Positions 13,301-24,509 of a stretch of DNA of 64,000 nucleotides are shown piece after piece. Both the position numbers and the translations under genes were made by a program. Each line of letters begins with the position of its first letter. Positions within the stretch are counted from its first letter, which is position 1. The stretch lies in NCBI GenBank assembly GCA_034509925.1, contig CM067534.1:6598001-6662000 (forward strand), in the 5' to 3' direction. Below the pieces are notes generated by a model that searched no databases, had not been told where the DNA came from, and saw only the letters and a program-made list of their open reading frames with translations. Origin of the DNA: Hirudinaria manillensis. Its lineage: Eukaryota > Annelida > Clitellata > Hirudinida > Hirudinidae.

Positions 13301-16300
13301 GAATAGGATTGACCAGTGACTGCTCACCGATATCAATGTCCCTCCAGTACTGCAGCATGTGTTCCCCCATGGCCTGCTGCAGGTGCCTGTACTCCTTGGC
13401 GTCTGCAAAGTCCTGCTTGTTGTGCGTCGGCTCCAGGACCAGGTATGGGGCATCAACCACACCTAACATTAAATTGTTTACGTTGCAATGAGCGGTCAAT
13501 AATATCAATTTAATTGAATTCCTCAATCAATAATATTGATTTCATTGAATGATCACTGGGCAATGGTGGACCCGCTTAAAAGTGGACTCTGCTATTAATT
13601 CTAAATTGTCACAAAAACATGCAGTTCAAGTCAATGTCAAATTTGATATCATTAACAAAAGATGAAGGATAAAACAATGAGAAGATAATAATAATAATAA
13701 TATACCAAAAATTAACTCACCTACAACACCGTTGCAAAGGCTGAAATAAAAAATAAGAAACATTGAATATTCATTCAATTCATATTCAAAGTTCAAAATT
13801 GATATTAATTCTTAACTTGACTTAATTGATAGTGTAGATCATCAGCTGGATCATAAACATCATCAACATAGAAACCAACAACACTTTCAGCTTAAGAAAT
13901 CGAGGCATTTCTGATCATTAAGGTAAAAAAAATAAGCAATTGTAAACCATGCAGCCGTCTCGTTTGTAAAACAAAACCCGTCATCACCGCTACACCTATA
14001 TCGCTATATCACGCGACGCCTCGACGCTTACACTCCTCCGTCGAGCTGCGGTCCGATCTTCTGGTACATCTTGATGAGTCGACTGCAGTTGTACACGAAA
14101 ACTCCGTCCCTGCTCCTGTTTTCCAAGTTGATGCCAAACACGAACACCAACTGCTTCGGCTCTTTCAATGACCTACGAACAACACAACAACAACAACGAT
14201 GAATGCAATGACTCAGTTGTCATTGGCGTTGGCACAATCGCATTAAATCAGTTGACGTCATAATTTATCAGATTGCATACAAAAATTACTCACCAAAGCC
14301 TAAACCAAAAGAATAATAACAAGCGATTTATAAAAGTTCAACAAAGATGCAAAAATAAGAAAAGTGTGAAAAACACAACAACACACACACACACACACAA
14401 ACACAAAAAAAACAATGCAACACACTTGTTCTTCCTTTCTGAAATGGCCTTCCTCAATTGGGCTTCCTTCCTCAATTCGAGAGCATGAGTCTGCGCTCTC
14501 CTCAACTCTATCTGGAATAAACAGCAACAACGATTATGAAAATGATGACGATGACAATGATGATGATGATGATGATTACAGTGTTGATAGTTATAATAAT
14601 ATTATTAATAATAATAATAATAAAATAACAATAATAATAATAATAACAATAATAGTAATAACCATGGCATCCTACAAAAAAGCAAACTGTTAACTTACAC
14701 AAATGTCTTGCATAAAGCTTACCCTCTGCTCTTTGTCTGGCATCATGCCCAGTTTGATCTCAAGGTCCCTGGAAATCGGATGAAATCAAGGAAATTATGA
14801 ATGAAGCCTAAAACGGTGATACGATACAACACAATATGTGTTGGATATTCAAATATCGACTCACTTGGCCTTGCTCTCAGCTTCTCTGGCCCTGAATTCA
14901 GCTGCATTAATAACAGATAGAGGGGAAGTTTACTACTAAGATAGCAATGACACTGATGATTTGGTAATGATCACGATGACGACGATATCGGTGATGATGA
15001 TGGATTTGAAGCCAACCATTTCTGGCATCCTCCTCAGCCTTCTTGGCCTCTTTCTCTGACCTGGCTCTGAACCTGGCGGAGGTGTACTTGTAGGATCGCG
15101 GCTTGTACAGGGTGTTGACGATGCGCTTCGTGCGCACCTTCTTACCCTGGATGTACACCCTCATGTGAGGATCGACGTACAGCACGGAAGCGTACGACCT
15201 GAAGGACTTCCTCTCCGGTAGCAATCTGTATCGAATTACTCTGTTGATCGTAAATTCTACAGTTATAATTGACCCATATCAGTCAAATCTTTATTTGATG
15301 GTTGTTCTCAATAGGTTAGTTACCAGTAATGAATTAACTAATAATACCAAAAAAAAACTTTAAACATGAATCATTGAATTAACCTTAACCCTAAACCCCA
15401 ACCCTAATCAAGCTCAAATTGACTTGTTGGAAATATTTTTTCATCTTCTTTAAAATAAAATGGCAGGATCACCTCCATCTATGTTTACTATTTACAAATA
15501 CACCTATTAGAAATTAATTTGTAAAAAAAAACATTTGTTCCTCTTGGTACATGCATGGCTAAAAGATACCAGAATTGTTGACCACTGACTATGCATCAAT
15601 TTCATAAGAATAATTTTTTTATTTTTCTAAACAATAAATAAATAAAATAATAAAATAAAATAAAATATGAATAATTAAAACGAAGAAACCCCAACTGACC
15701 CCTCGTTGCTGTCGTCGTCGGCAGAGCTGAGGAGAATGTCGTACGGATCGGTCTTCACGTCCAACTCCGGCTCGCCCGTGTCCAGGAGTTTCAGATTATA
15801 AACAATGACGAGGGTCCCTTTATGGCAATATGGAAATTATTACGCATTACGAATAACGTAAATTAAAATTATTTTAATTGACTGTTAATACTTAACGAAT
15901 TAAAAATTGCAACTGATCAAAGCCCAAGTATATTTCGTCCGTCGATGCTCAACGGAAAAGAATTAGAAGTTGAATTAGTAAACTTCGGAGCCACCTGATG
16001 CGCCCTCTATCTTGTCGAACTCCTTCATGAACTGCGCGTCGGTCCTGAACGGAGAGTACTTCAGGATCAGCTCCATTTCCTGTACGTGCTGTCGACCAAT
16101 CGAGGTAGGAATCATTGAACGACAATTATTTATTATTAATTAATAACAAATTAATTAAACAAATTAGTTAAACAAATTAATAATCATCCATAGTAAAACA
16201 ACGTCCTTGTGTCACAAGTTTATCCTCCCCCATACCTTCTCCCTTTCTCTGGGTGTCTTGGCCAGGGGTCGCTTTGTATTGGCATCAAAGGATGGCATGG

Positions 16301-18081
16301 GAACTATGATCTGAGGTCATCATTTAATTATGATTTGAATTAATTAATTAATTAATTAATCAGCATATAAAGTAATATTTGTATAATAATATGTGATAAT
16401 AATGTATGATAATACTTATAATATCCATATATTATAATTATATCAATTATATAATCCAGATCTATGGTCGAGATATTTGCATAAGACGGCCCACCTCTTC
16501 CAGTTGCTCCCTCTCGTGGAAAGTTCTGGAGAGGAAGACGCAGGTGAGTGCCGAGTCTTTCTTCGTAAACAACATGAGGTCGTTGCCGATCCTCATCGAG
16601 CCCCTGATCAGAAGATTATCGTTGTTATTAATAAATAAATTAATTAAAATGCATAAATGTCCAAAAAAAGTAAAATGCCTAAATAAAAATCTAAATGTAA
16701 GGGCATAATATATCCAAAGGCACAATTCTATGTGTCCCTGGTCCATCATCATTAGTCAATAGTGTTGTGGGATGACACCTGTTGCTCTTGCAAGTTACTC
16801 AAAAGGTTCTTCGTTTTAATTAGCCAATTATTGTTGTAACATAAATTTTCAGGTAGCTTCCAAAAAAGGTTAAATTTGGTATAATGTCTATCTTATCAAT
16901 CAATTCTGATGATCATCTCATCTTACAGAAAGTTATGTCCAGGAAAATATTCGACTTTGGTTGATTAATTAAATCTTTAAAAGTTTGAGCGTTGATTTAT
17001 TCTTTTAGGATATTTAAATATCATGTTGCAAGAAAAGTTTGTGACTTAAAAAGATACAGGCTGACTTCGAAAATGATTCTTAAATGTTTTGGAACTACAT
17101 AATACTCTTTATTCACAACTCGCTAGTATCCTCAATTAAGAAAAAAAACTTACTAAAGGAAATATTTATAAAAGGACAAATATTCCTTTATATATGTCCT
17201 TAATAAGACAAATTTTTAATTAACAAACTCTTCAAAAGAAAAACTCCTCTAAGATAAAAGCCATCAGAAAAACCCGGACTAACGATTTAAGCCCGTTGCC
17301 ATATTTGCCGATCATGTGCGAATCGAGAGATTTCTTGGTGGATTTACCGAACGTGATGATGTCGGAAGCCTCCTCTGTAAGAACAACAAGTAGTAAGAAA
17401 TGAAAATGGCCGGGAAACACCAGCTCAATGGTTTTGGCGACAATGATAATGCTTGCCTGGAGACATTCCCTGTCCGTCGTCCAGGAAACACAGCATGTAC
17501 CCTCCTCGTAGAGTGGAATCCGACACTGAAAAGATTCCAGGAGCAATCGCTTAGCTGTCAGTTGTAGCTCAAATTAATAACTCAACATCCATTATTAAAT
17601 AATGTTCGGCTCATGTTAAGAACTGATGCAGAATGGAAATATAAGAACGACTTACCAGAATGAATGTTGATTTTTGTTGCATAGGCATCCCTGAGGCAGA
17701 ATATTTGTAAGTAATTATCACAAATACATTAAAATGAGAGAGCTCAACTTCAGATGGTAAATGTAATAAAATGTCCAAATAAAAATCTAAATATAAGAGC
17801 ATAATATATCAAAAGGCATAATTTTATGCGTCCCTGGTCCACCATCATTGCATGTAATAAAACAAGGTGCAAGACAAGCAAATTCGAGATTTAAAACTAT
17901 TATTTTGACTTCTTAGACATTTTCATTATCATAATTATTGCCAGTAGTGATAATAATAGCAGTAATAATGCCGACAAATTAAAAAACGAAACCTAATTGA
18001 TTGAAAAAATGATTAAGCATCATGAACCTGGCATTGTCCAACAACTCAGCTAGGGCACCAAAGAGAAATTCGTGGGTAGTC
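7306..18081 (-). CDS. MORC2: MORC-family CW-type zinc finger ATPase, MORC2-like
   Basis: 31 coding exons were joined in frame: 18081-18028, 17690-17656, 17525-17457, 17374-17284, 16603-16495, 16310-16236, 16079-15995, 15817-15700, 15225-15017, 14901-14865, 14768-14723, 14511-14426, 14172-14032, 13740-13721, 13462-13328, 13098-13074, 12813-12710, 12566-12461, 12145-12052, 11901-11863, 11576-11466, 11268-11212, 11109-10906, 10630-10276, 10116-9894, 9384-9295, 8949-8907, 8625-8306, 7986-7866, 7788-7672, 7416-7306. This gives about 1142 residues plus a missing N-terminus of about 25. MORC2 is a nuclear GHKL ATPase in chromatin silencing. Seen in order: GHKL motifs [17 protein letters not shown] and [12 protein letters not shown]; the S5/coiled-coil insert [27 protein letters not shown]; the CW finger (C-x2-C, then [14 protein letters not shown]); basic and serine-rich linkers; a chromo-like module; and a C-terminal coiled coil with an acidic tail. 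Two introns use GC donors (after 17457 and 12052). The start codon exon was not found. Confidence 0.93.
12984..13025 (+). repeat. ATC/ACC trinucleotide microsatellite
   Basis: A run of ATCATC repeats with ACC interruptions in a MORC intron. Similar CAT/ATC and AAT runs recur in introns across the window and appear typical of this genome. Confidence 0.8.
13074..13098 (-). other. 25-nt micro-exon of the MORC2-like gene
   Basis: It is flanked by CTGCCAG and GTGAGTT and encodes QQGVSKF with split codons at both ends, giving [20 protein letters not shown] when joined. The family has IIKFWDEFGYLS at the same place, and the frame only works with this exon included. Confidence 0.8.
13721..13740 (-). 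other. 20-nt micro-exon of the MORC2-like gene
   Basis: It is flanked by TTATTTCAG and GTGAGTT and encodes LCNGVV between QLDGGV and [12 protein letters not shown]. Joined, it restores the family sequence at this point. Both flanking phases agree (2 in, 1 out). A gene finder could easily drop it, but dropping it breaks the frame. Confidence 0.8.
14380..14398 (+). repeat. AC dinucleotide microsatellite
   Basis: About nine AC units in a row in a MORC intron, shortly after the donor of the exon at 14426-14511. Confidence 0.85.
14592..14660 (+). repeat. AAT trinucleotide microsatellite
   Basis: An imperfect AAT/ATA array of about 70 bases in a MORC intron, next to a GATGAT run just upstream. 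Confidence 0.8.
16682..17847 (+). repeat. Two direct copies of a ~70-bp dispersed repeat inside MORC introns
   Basis: About 70 bases at 16682-16752 and at 17777-17847 are nearly the same. Both contain AATAAAAATCTAAAT, GCATAATATAT, then GTCCCTGGTCCA and CATCATT. They sit in two different introns of the MORC2-like gene. They may be remnants of a small interspersed repeat. Confidence 0.6.
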
Positions 18082-19702
18082 CTGCCAAAGAGACACAAGA
18101 CTGCAGTGTTTTTAGAGGTTCATTGAGTAATTTAATGTGGAATGTGGGTTAAGTGTTCAACCACACCCACCTCAAAATGACCAAATTCTCACACATACAG
18201 AGTTACATTGGCATAAATTAACTTTACAAAATAATCAAAAGGCTCATAACTACACAAATCCCATACTATATTAATGTGCCACAACACACAGATATCAGTA
18301 TAAATTAATGAACTTAATGTATTTCTTGGTCAAGAATAGATTCAAGATAAATACCAAAATGCTTTATATATATCTGCTCATAATTATGACAGAGGTAGCA
18401 ACAATGAGCAAATGAAATTGCATTTTTGTAAGTTAACTCAAGGGGGTTGCATGATGTAATGTAATGTCAATGAGTAATGACAATGATTACAATATTTTGT
18501 GCTGACAATGTTACATAAATGGTTACAAAAATGCCTCCAGGGTATTACACAAATGAAGTGTTCGTACATATGGACCAACTAATCGTTTATCTTTCAAGAA
18601 CATTTATCACAAATAGATGCTTTCTTTTAAAAAAACATTGATAGACTATTATCATGGCCAGCATTAATTAAATATCTTGTGTAATTTTTCGTAAAAGCCA
18701 TAAAGATATTCAGATATTTTGTTTCAAGTGTGTGATTAGTTTGCTTGATTTGAATTAAGTTTATGCTCTGAATCACAATCTTAATGTAGCTAAATTTTAT
18801 GCATAAAAATTTGTGTAAGCTACTTTCAAATTAAAGATTATCATGACTAGATGCTAGCTTATACATCCAGAACAAAACTTAAAGGCACAAATGCTTCTTC
18901 AAATATACGAGTGGTCTTTTTCTGGAATAATGAATTTAGTAAAATTGGAACCACTTCATCCTCAATGTTTGTTATATTAAAAGTTTGTGAATCATTATAT
19001 TACTACAGCAAATGACAAAAATGAATCCATGGTAATTATTGCGTAAATTAACTAACGAATTGGTATGTAGATAATCAAAGCTCAGTTGAGCCCTACTCAG
19101 TCCTTTATACATTTGTGCTTTTGGAAACTCAGTTATAAATAATATTCTTTGGTTGCCGTAACAATTTCGTCCTCTTGAAAGTAATATTGGCTAGTGGGCA
19201 AAATGTTTGGATTTTGATCAGCAGTAAGGTTTCGTTTGTTATCCAAAAATCGATATTAGTCGGCATAACCGAGAAACGAGTCTGAATTGCCTCTTTCGAA
19301 TCATCAATTTGTCAACTCTGCAGTAAAATGCAGACACAACGAGGCTCCAAACAACAAAACTTTAATACTCTGGAACGATAAGGGTACGACTTTTAAAAAT
19401 TGATGAAATTGTTACAAAACAAGGCATGGCGTAGAAATGCTAGTGCTCTTAGTAATTTGCAAGAGTTTGCGCGAAATATATTTAATCTCTATTATATTAG
19501 ACTTAATGAAGTAATCAAAATTGTATGCAATGCGAGATCAAGTCAATATAATGAACTAGTTTGAAATGTTGTTTAAACAATTCTTATTGTTTTTATTTTA
19601 TTTCTAGTTTAAATAACAATTGCTCTTGCACAACTTTAATTTATATAAGCGATACGAGTCCGCCTAGCGATAGACCAAAAAAAACTCGATGTACACAAAG
19701 TC
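18082..19702. other. MORC2-like 5' intron, missing first exon and divergent promoter region
   Basis: The first mapped MORC exon has a good acceptor (TCTTTGGCAG) and starts mid-codon, so a first exon with the start codon should lie upstream on the minus strand, probably here. I searched for a frame matching the conserved MORC N-terminus and did not find one. The right end should hold the NDUFA2 promoter. The sequence is AT-rich with no other recognised feature. Confidence 0.4.
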
Positions 19703-20400
19703 ATGGCTGCTGGTAGGGCGCTCTTCAAATTCGGGGCCAATGTCAAAGAGTTTCGCTTGCATTTGTGCCAAAAATCGGCATCTAGCAAAGGCGTGAGGTA
19801 AAAACTAAAGGAGCGATGCTCATAAACTTAGTTTGACATTTTCGTATATGAATTCGCAACTTTATTTAGGGAATTCATTGAGAAACACTATGTTGAGCTG
19901 AAGAAGAACAATCCAAAGTTCCCTTTCTTGATTCGGGAATGCAGTGATATTGAACCTAAGCTGTGGGCAAGATACGGTAATTTTAAAAGCTTTAATTTTC
20001 TTAAGCTAGGTCATATTTTATATTCTAATTTTTTTGTGGTCTTTATCATAATTATTGCCTTTCCAGAGCGATTGCCACGTATATTATCCAAAGCTTCCTA
20101 ATGGAGTTAAATCTGTTGTGTGAAGCAATGCCAGTTATTTTGTAAATTGTATAAGGGGAAATGTTATTAAAGTTCACAATGTCTATACAACAAACTTAAC
20201 CTGCTTGAATGATTTGTCTACAGCATCTTATGTGATTTGTAGATATAGCTATATTGAAATTATTATTATATCAAACAATATAATACATTTAATTTAAAAT
20301 CATTTAAGGTTTTGGAAAAGAGTCCCAAGTTTCCTTGAATGGCTTTACTAGTGACCAAGTCTCTGATGCTGTACAAAAGTTGGCCCAAAAGTCTGCATAA
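19703..20400 (+). CDS. NDUFA2: NADH dehydrogenase (complex I) alpha subcomplex subunit 2
   Basis: Exons 19703-19797, 19870-19976 and 20309-20400 encode 97 residues, close to the human length (99). NDUFA2 is an accessory subunit of the matrix arm of mitochondrial complex I with a thioredoxin-like fold. Seen: [40 protein letters not shown] and [15 protein letters not shown], all family hallmarks. The C-terminus [17 protein letters not shown] matches the usual end. The ATG is the first in this frame and sits at the expected family start. A canonical AATAAA follows at 20486. A second possible last exon lies inside intron 2 (20067-20101). Divergent from the MORC2-like gene. Confidence 0.95.
20067..20101 (+). 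other. Possible alternative last exon of NDUFA2
   Basis: TTGCCTTTCCAG precedes 35 bases that continue the NDUFA2 frame from exon 2 and encode [11 protein letters not shown], then TAA. An ATTAAA follows at 20166. Use of this exon would replace the conserved third exon. Only the splice site, frame and poly(A)-like motif support it. Confidence 0.35.
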
Positions 20401-21605
20401 GTCCACTTTAGAAAAGGAATTAATTATACTAAGAGCCTAAGGCATGCTGGAAGACTTTTGATGCTCTTTCCACTGATTAGGTGTAAATAAAGTTTTTCCA
20501 ATGAATGGTTTGGCATAGCCTTGGGTGGTTATAGGTTGAAATGTAGGTTTTAAGATTGTCAGTTCAATTTGGTAACATAGCCATAACTGGTTGTAAGGTT
20601 TGGTAAATTTTTACATATGCGTGTGTGATGGTGACCCCTCTTTGTTTCCTAAGCCAGAAGTCATTTACTTTTGGGGCCTCATTGGCAATTATGGAAGCCA
20701 CCAGCTCGATTTTTTTGTAATACCTATATTTTTAGAACCTACTATCTGAATCACTTGCCAAATTAGTCACAAGGCAAAAAATTAACGTCGGTCCATTGTT
20801 TTGAATTAAGTTGATAAATCGTTATGATAATGTGTAAAGCCTATGATTGGACCTCTTATGACTCACAGATTGAGTTTTTAAACAATATTACTTACATGAT
20901 TACTTGTATTAATTCTTGTTTTATTTTCACAATTGGCAATTAACATCCAGAGTTGTAGCGCTTAGAGCCTTTGCTCCATTTTAATATATCTCAATTGTTA
21001 TTGGCAACATGAACTTCCACTTCATTTTGCACAATGAATAGATGAATTCAGATGGGGTGCCACAAAAAATAAATAATTAAAAAAAAAGAAGCAAATTGTT
21101 TCACAGTAAATGTATTATGTAAAATACTTTCTGAATTAGCAAAAACTGATTGGGTAATATAGACTTCAAGTCCAAACTGCATCATCAAATCACAGTGCAT
21201 TGACTTAGATTGGATTGGTTTAGATATTTTATGCCCCTTGATGTTTGTATTATAGAACCATAAATCTGAACAACAAAGCTTTGAACGTAATGGTGGCAAT
21301 GATAACAAGGGAAATCAATCAGGCTTTCAAGCATAATTTCAAAAGGCATTGGACTGATATTAGTCAAAGCATGAACACTCAAAAATGTTTAGAATTCTAA
21401 TACCTTGTATGACCGGAACATTTTGGACTATGACACAAGAATGCCTACAATGGCTGAAATGGGAATGAATGCAAGTCAGTTTGAACACAACGAACAATGA
21501 ATTGGGCATGCACGATTTCCTACAGAGGTAACTGATTGAATGAGGAATGCCAGGATGAAATTGAAAATATTATGCAGCTCCTCTTGTACTTATTTCTACT
21601 TTATC
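20401..21605. other. Intergenic region between convergent NDUFA2 and lectin genes
   Basis: It holds the NDUFA2 3' UTR and probably that of the lectin gene. The open frames here are short and show no motif. Confidence 0.5.
20486..20491 (+). terminator. NDUFA2 poly(A) signal
   Basis: AATAAA 86 bases after the NDUFA2 stop, followed by a T-rich stretch. Confidence 0.7.
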
Positions 21606-23187
21606 TCATGCGTATTCAATTCTCCATAGCTGATTCTTCTTTCCATGGAAGCGATAAGAGCAGAGATGAGCCCCATCCTCCTCTGAACAGCCACGAATGT
21701 CCAGACATTCTTCATCTCCATTGAGTATCTTGTCTTCATCAATTCTCCATTGGTGGCGCTTGGAGTTCTTGTAGTCGGACGTCTTTAGCTTCTTTCCTGG
21801 CTCTGAAATAAAATTAAGATTTTAAAGACTTCAAAATGAGCAACTAGTCTTTTATTTAATGAAATCTTGAAGGAAGTAAAAATAAATTATCTTAACTTTA
21901 CTCAGTAGATTTTTAATCAACATCATATGCTAACTCACGTTTGCTATAAAAGACCATATTATTGATTGATGATCGTATGTTTCCCTGAGAGTCCAGGTAC
22001 CACAATTGGTTTGGCTGCTTCTCGTGGCCTTTCTCCCACATTACGACCTTTGCCCCTTCATCATCCGAGCCCCTCTCAATGTCAACAACTTTTCCATTCA
22101 ACTCACTCACAATGTAGAATAAAGGAGGTCTGTATATTCATTGTATTAAATTTTATTAAATTTGTATTGATTATTAAGTTTAGAACAATAATATCATACT
22201 CCAAAACAATTGTCAAGCTCAATGACATAATAATATTGTTGTTGCTGATGAAAAACATGACATGTCTTCTGGATGATTTATGAATTCCTACATAATGTAT
22301 TGACATCCAATAAGTCTTGTTCTTATATTTGTAAAGAGACATGTAACCAATAAATTAGCATCACAAACCTCATGTGGTCAGCAAATCCATCCAAGGGCTC
22401 AAAGATCCACAACTGAGAATCCTTGTCATCAAATTCATCAGAACCAATGCCATCGCCAGCCTGTATACCTTCAACAAATATCAATGAATAATGTTTGAAA
22501 TCAGAAATTAAAAGTCTTGGATTTCTTAAACACAAAATTAATAAGAAATGTGGCTTTGATTAGAAATTTAGGAGAAAAAACTGATATTGTACCAACTTCC
22601 TTTTATTTCCAAAACTTTATCATGATCATGGACATTCCTGATAGTTTCCTTGTGAAACTGCCATTGTTGATTTTCATCTCCAAGTTTGAATGGATTCAGA
22701 ACAACACTTTCACCTGAGTTACAAACTATTCTATGATATTTACCTCATAATTGTACAGGACTTTTAAAGCATTGAGTACCATATAAATATACCATATACC
22801 AAATAAAGATTCATTTTCAATTTGTAATGTTTGCCAATACCTTCCAAATCCAAGCAGTAGTCATTCATTTTTGATCTGATGGTGCCAGTAGCTGGGTCAT
22901 TGTACCAAATTTGATTTGCATTTCCATGTTCTGACCAGACAATGACTTTTGCTCCAGCTCTGGTATTGGCACCACTTACATCCAGGGCAAGACCACTGGA
23001 CTTATTCTTGATCAGGCAATAAACAAACTGAAACATTCAAAAAATAAGCAAACATTCAGTGTAACTAAAATGTTGTGAATATTTAATCATATTTATGTTG
23101 TCATTTCCCTTTCCTGCAAAAGTGTGAAAACAACTTAGCTTCAAATTGCAAATACTCCAATATCAAAATAATAATCCTTACATCCAT
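21606..23187 (-). CDS. Ricin-B-type (beta-trefoil) lectin-domain protein
   Basis: Exons 23187-23182, 23027-22841, 22468-22369, 22129-21939 and 21802-21606 encode about 226 residues. The start MD exon has a perfect GTAAGG donor. Five Q-x-W type repeats are visible: ANQIWY, DSQLWIF, PNQLWYL, KRHQWRI and KNQLWRI, with LALDVSG, KVVDIERG and CLDIRG strands before them. This is the signature of ricin-B beta-trefoil subdomains. Such domains bind sugars, but the ligand cannot be read from sequence. There is no signal peptide and no membrane segment, so the protein is probably cytosolic. No enzyme domain is attached. It shares a 344-bp upstream region with the ACOT13-like gene. Confidence 0.82.
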
Positions 23188-23531
23188 GATTTGTCAATAA
23201 GAAGCTGAATTGGTTCACAAAATAACCCAAGCTATAGCCCTGTTAACAAAAATAATACAGTATAAAGTCACCGCCCAGAATGCCACACACCACGACAAGT
23301 ATAGGCAAATCGGAATATTTGGCCTACAATGATCAGATTAAAGTCATGTGCTGTAATGTTCAAAAGTTTCAACTTAAAATGGTACTGCAAATAAATATCA
23401 ATTCAAAATGTTAAACGGCATTCTAAAAAAAAAACAATTGATATTTTGCATTAACTTTTAATCAAATAGTCAAATCAACGAGAGACTGGTACCGAGTTTT
23501 GACCTCTGTTTAGACCTTTAATTGAGAGGAA
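23188..23531. promoter_or_regulatory. Divergent promoter region, lectin / ACOT13
   Basis: 344 bases separate the two start codons, which face away from each other, so both promoters must lie here or in unseen 5' UTR exons. I see no TATA box of good quality. Inference from layout only. Confidence 0.5.
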
Positions 23532-24174
23532 ATGTCTAAATTACAAATGGTAAAACAGATGATCAGCACTTTAACGAAAGGCCCAGGCTTTGATACAACC
23601 TTAAACAAGGTATTTCCTGCTTATATTCTCAAGCATCAACATTCTTCACCAGATGCGTATTAAAATTTTGAATCAACTTAAAACTTTACGAGCATCACTT
23701 CTGCTCCCGCACAGTTGTCAGTAGTCGAAGCTTCAGCAGGAAGATGTGTTTGCGAGCTTAAACTAGATGAGGAGCATTTGAACAGAGGAGGATCCTTGCA
23801 TGGAGGTCTGACAGCCACTTTGGTGGATACTGTCAGCACTGCAGCTCTCGTTACCAATGACAACACCGGGCCTGGCGTGAGCGTGAACATTAACGTCTCG
23901 TAAGCTTTTTAAGTTTGTTTACTAAGAAATCATGTGATGTGGTGAGAGCTTATTGGTTGCAATAACCATTTGTTATGAGATATTTGTTATAATGCCAATG
24001 CAATTCAAACATTGCATCAGGTATCTTCGACCAGCTCTTTCAGGAAGTGAGATCATCATCGATGCTTTTACAACAAAGCTTGGAAAAAGGCTAGCTTTCC
24101 TAGCTGTGGAGATAAAGGACAAGGCTAATGGTAAAGTGATTGCAACAGGAAGTCACACAAAATTTCTCAGTTAG
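23532..24174 (+). CDS. ACOT13: Acyl-CoA thioesterase 13-like (hotdog fold, THEM2)
   Basis: Exons 23532-23609, 23715-23899 and 24021-24174 give 138 residues, near the 140 of human ACOT13. The family hydrolyses medium- and long-chain acyl-CoA to fatty acid and CoA at mitochondria and in the cytosol. Seen: the hotdog active-site helix SLHGGLTATLVDTVST with the HGG turn and the aspartate of LVD, the strand GVSVNINVSYLRPA, and the C-terminal LAFLAVEIKDKANGKVIATG. Each matches the family in order. The splice phases (0, 2) agree. Convergent with the GT92 gene; AATAAA lies at 24471 after the stop. Confidence 0.93.
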
Positions 24175-24509
24175 AATATTTTTATAGTGGTTCAAAAATA
24201 TTTGTTTAAAGTTGTTTGATAAGAAAAATGGTAAATAATGTGAAATTCAATGGAAAAATCAAATCTTTGATCACAAAAACGATATCTCAGTCCATCAAAT
24301 ATCGGAATGTCAGGGGAGGTAAGAGATCACAAGAGTCATCCATTGGCATCGGAACTATAAGCATGCTTAGATCGTAAGTGTCGATTCCAACGCAATGCTC
24401 AGAACACTAACACATGTGAGAATATTACAAAATGAACAAATCACATGATTGAAATGAAATATTATCATGAAATAAAATTAATGCCCATAAAAAACACTGG
24501 CAAGTAAGT

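Noticed and set aside
22923-23036. Start of the lectin at the ATG in TGAATGTTTCAG (23036)
   Set aside because: That ATG lies in the acceptor region of intron 1. A better start (ATGGAT with GTAAGG donor) exists at 23187 and keeps the frame.
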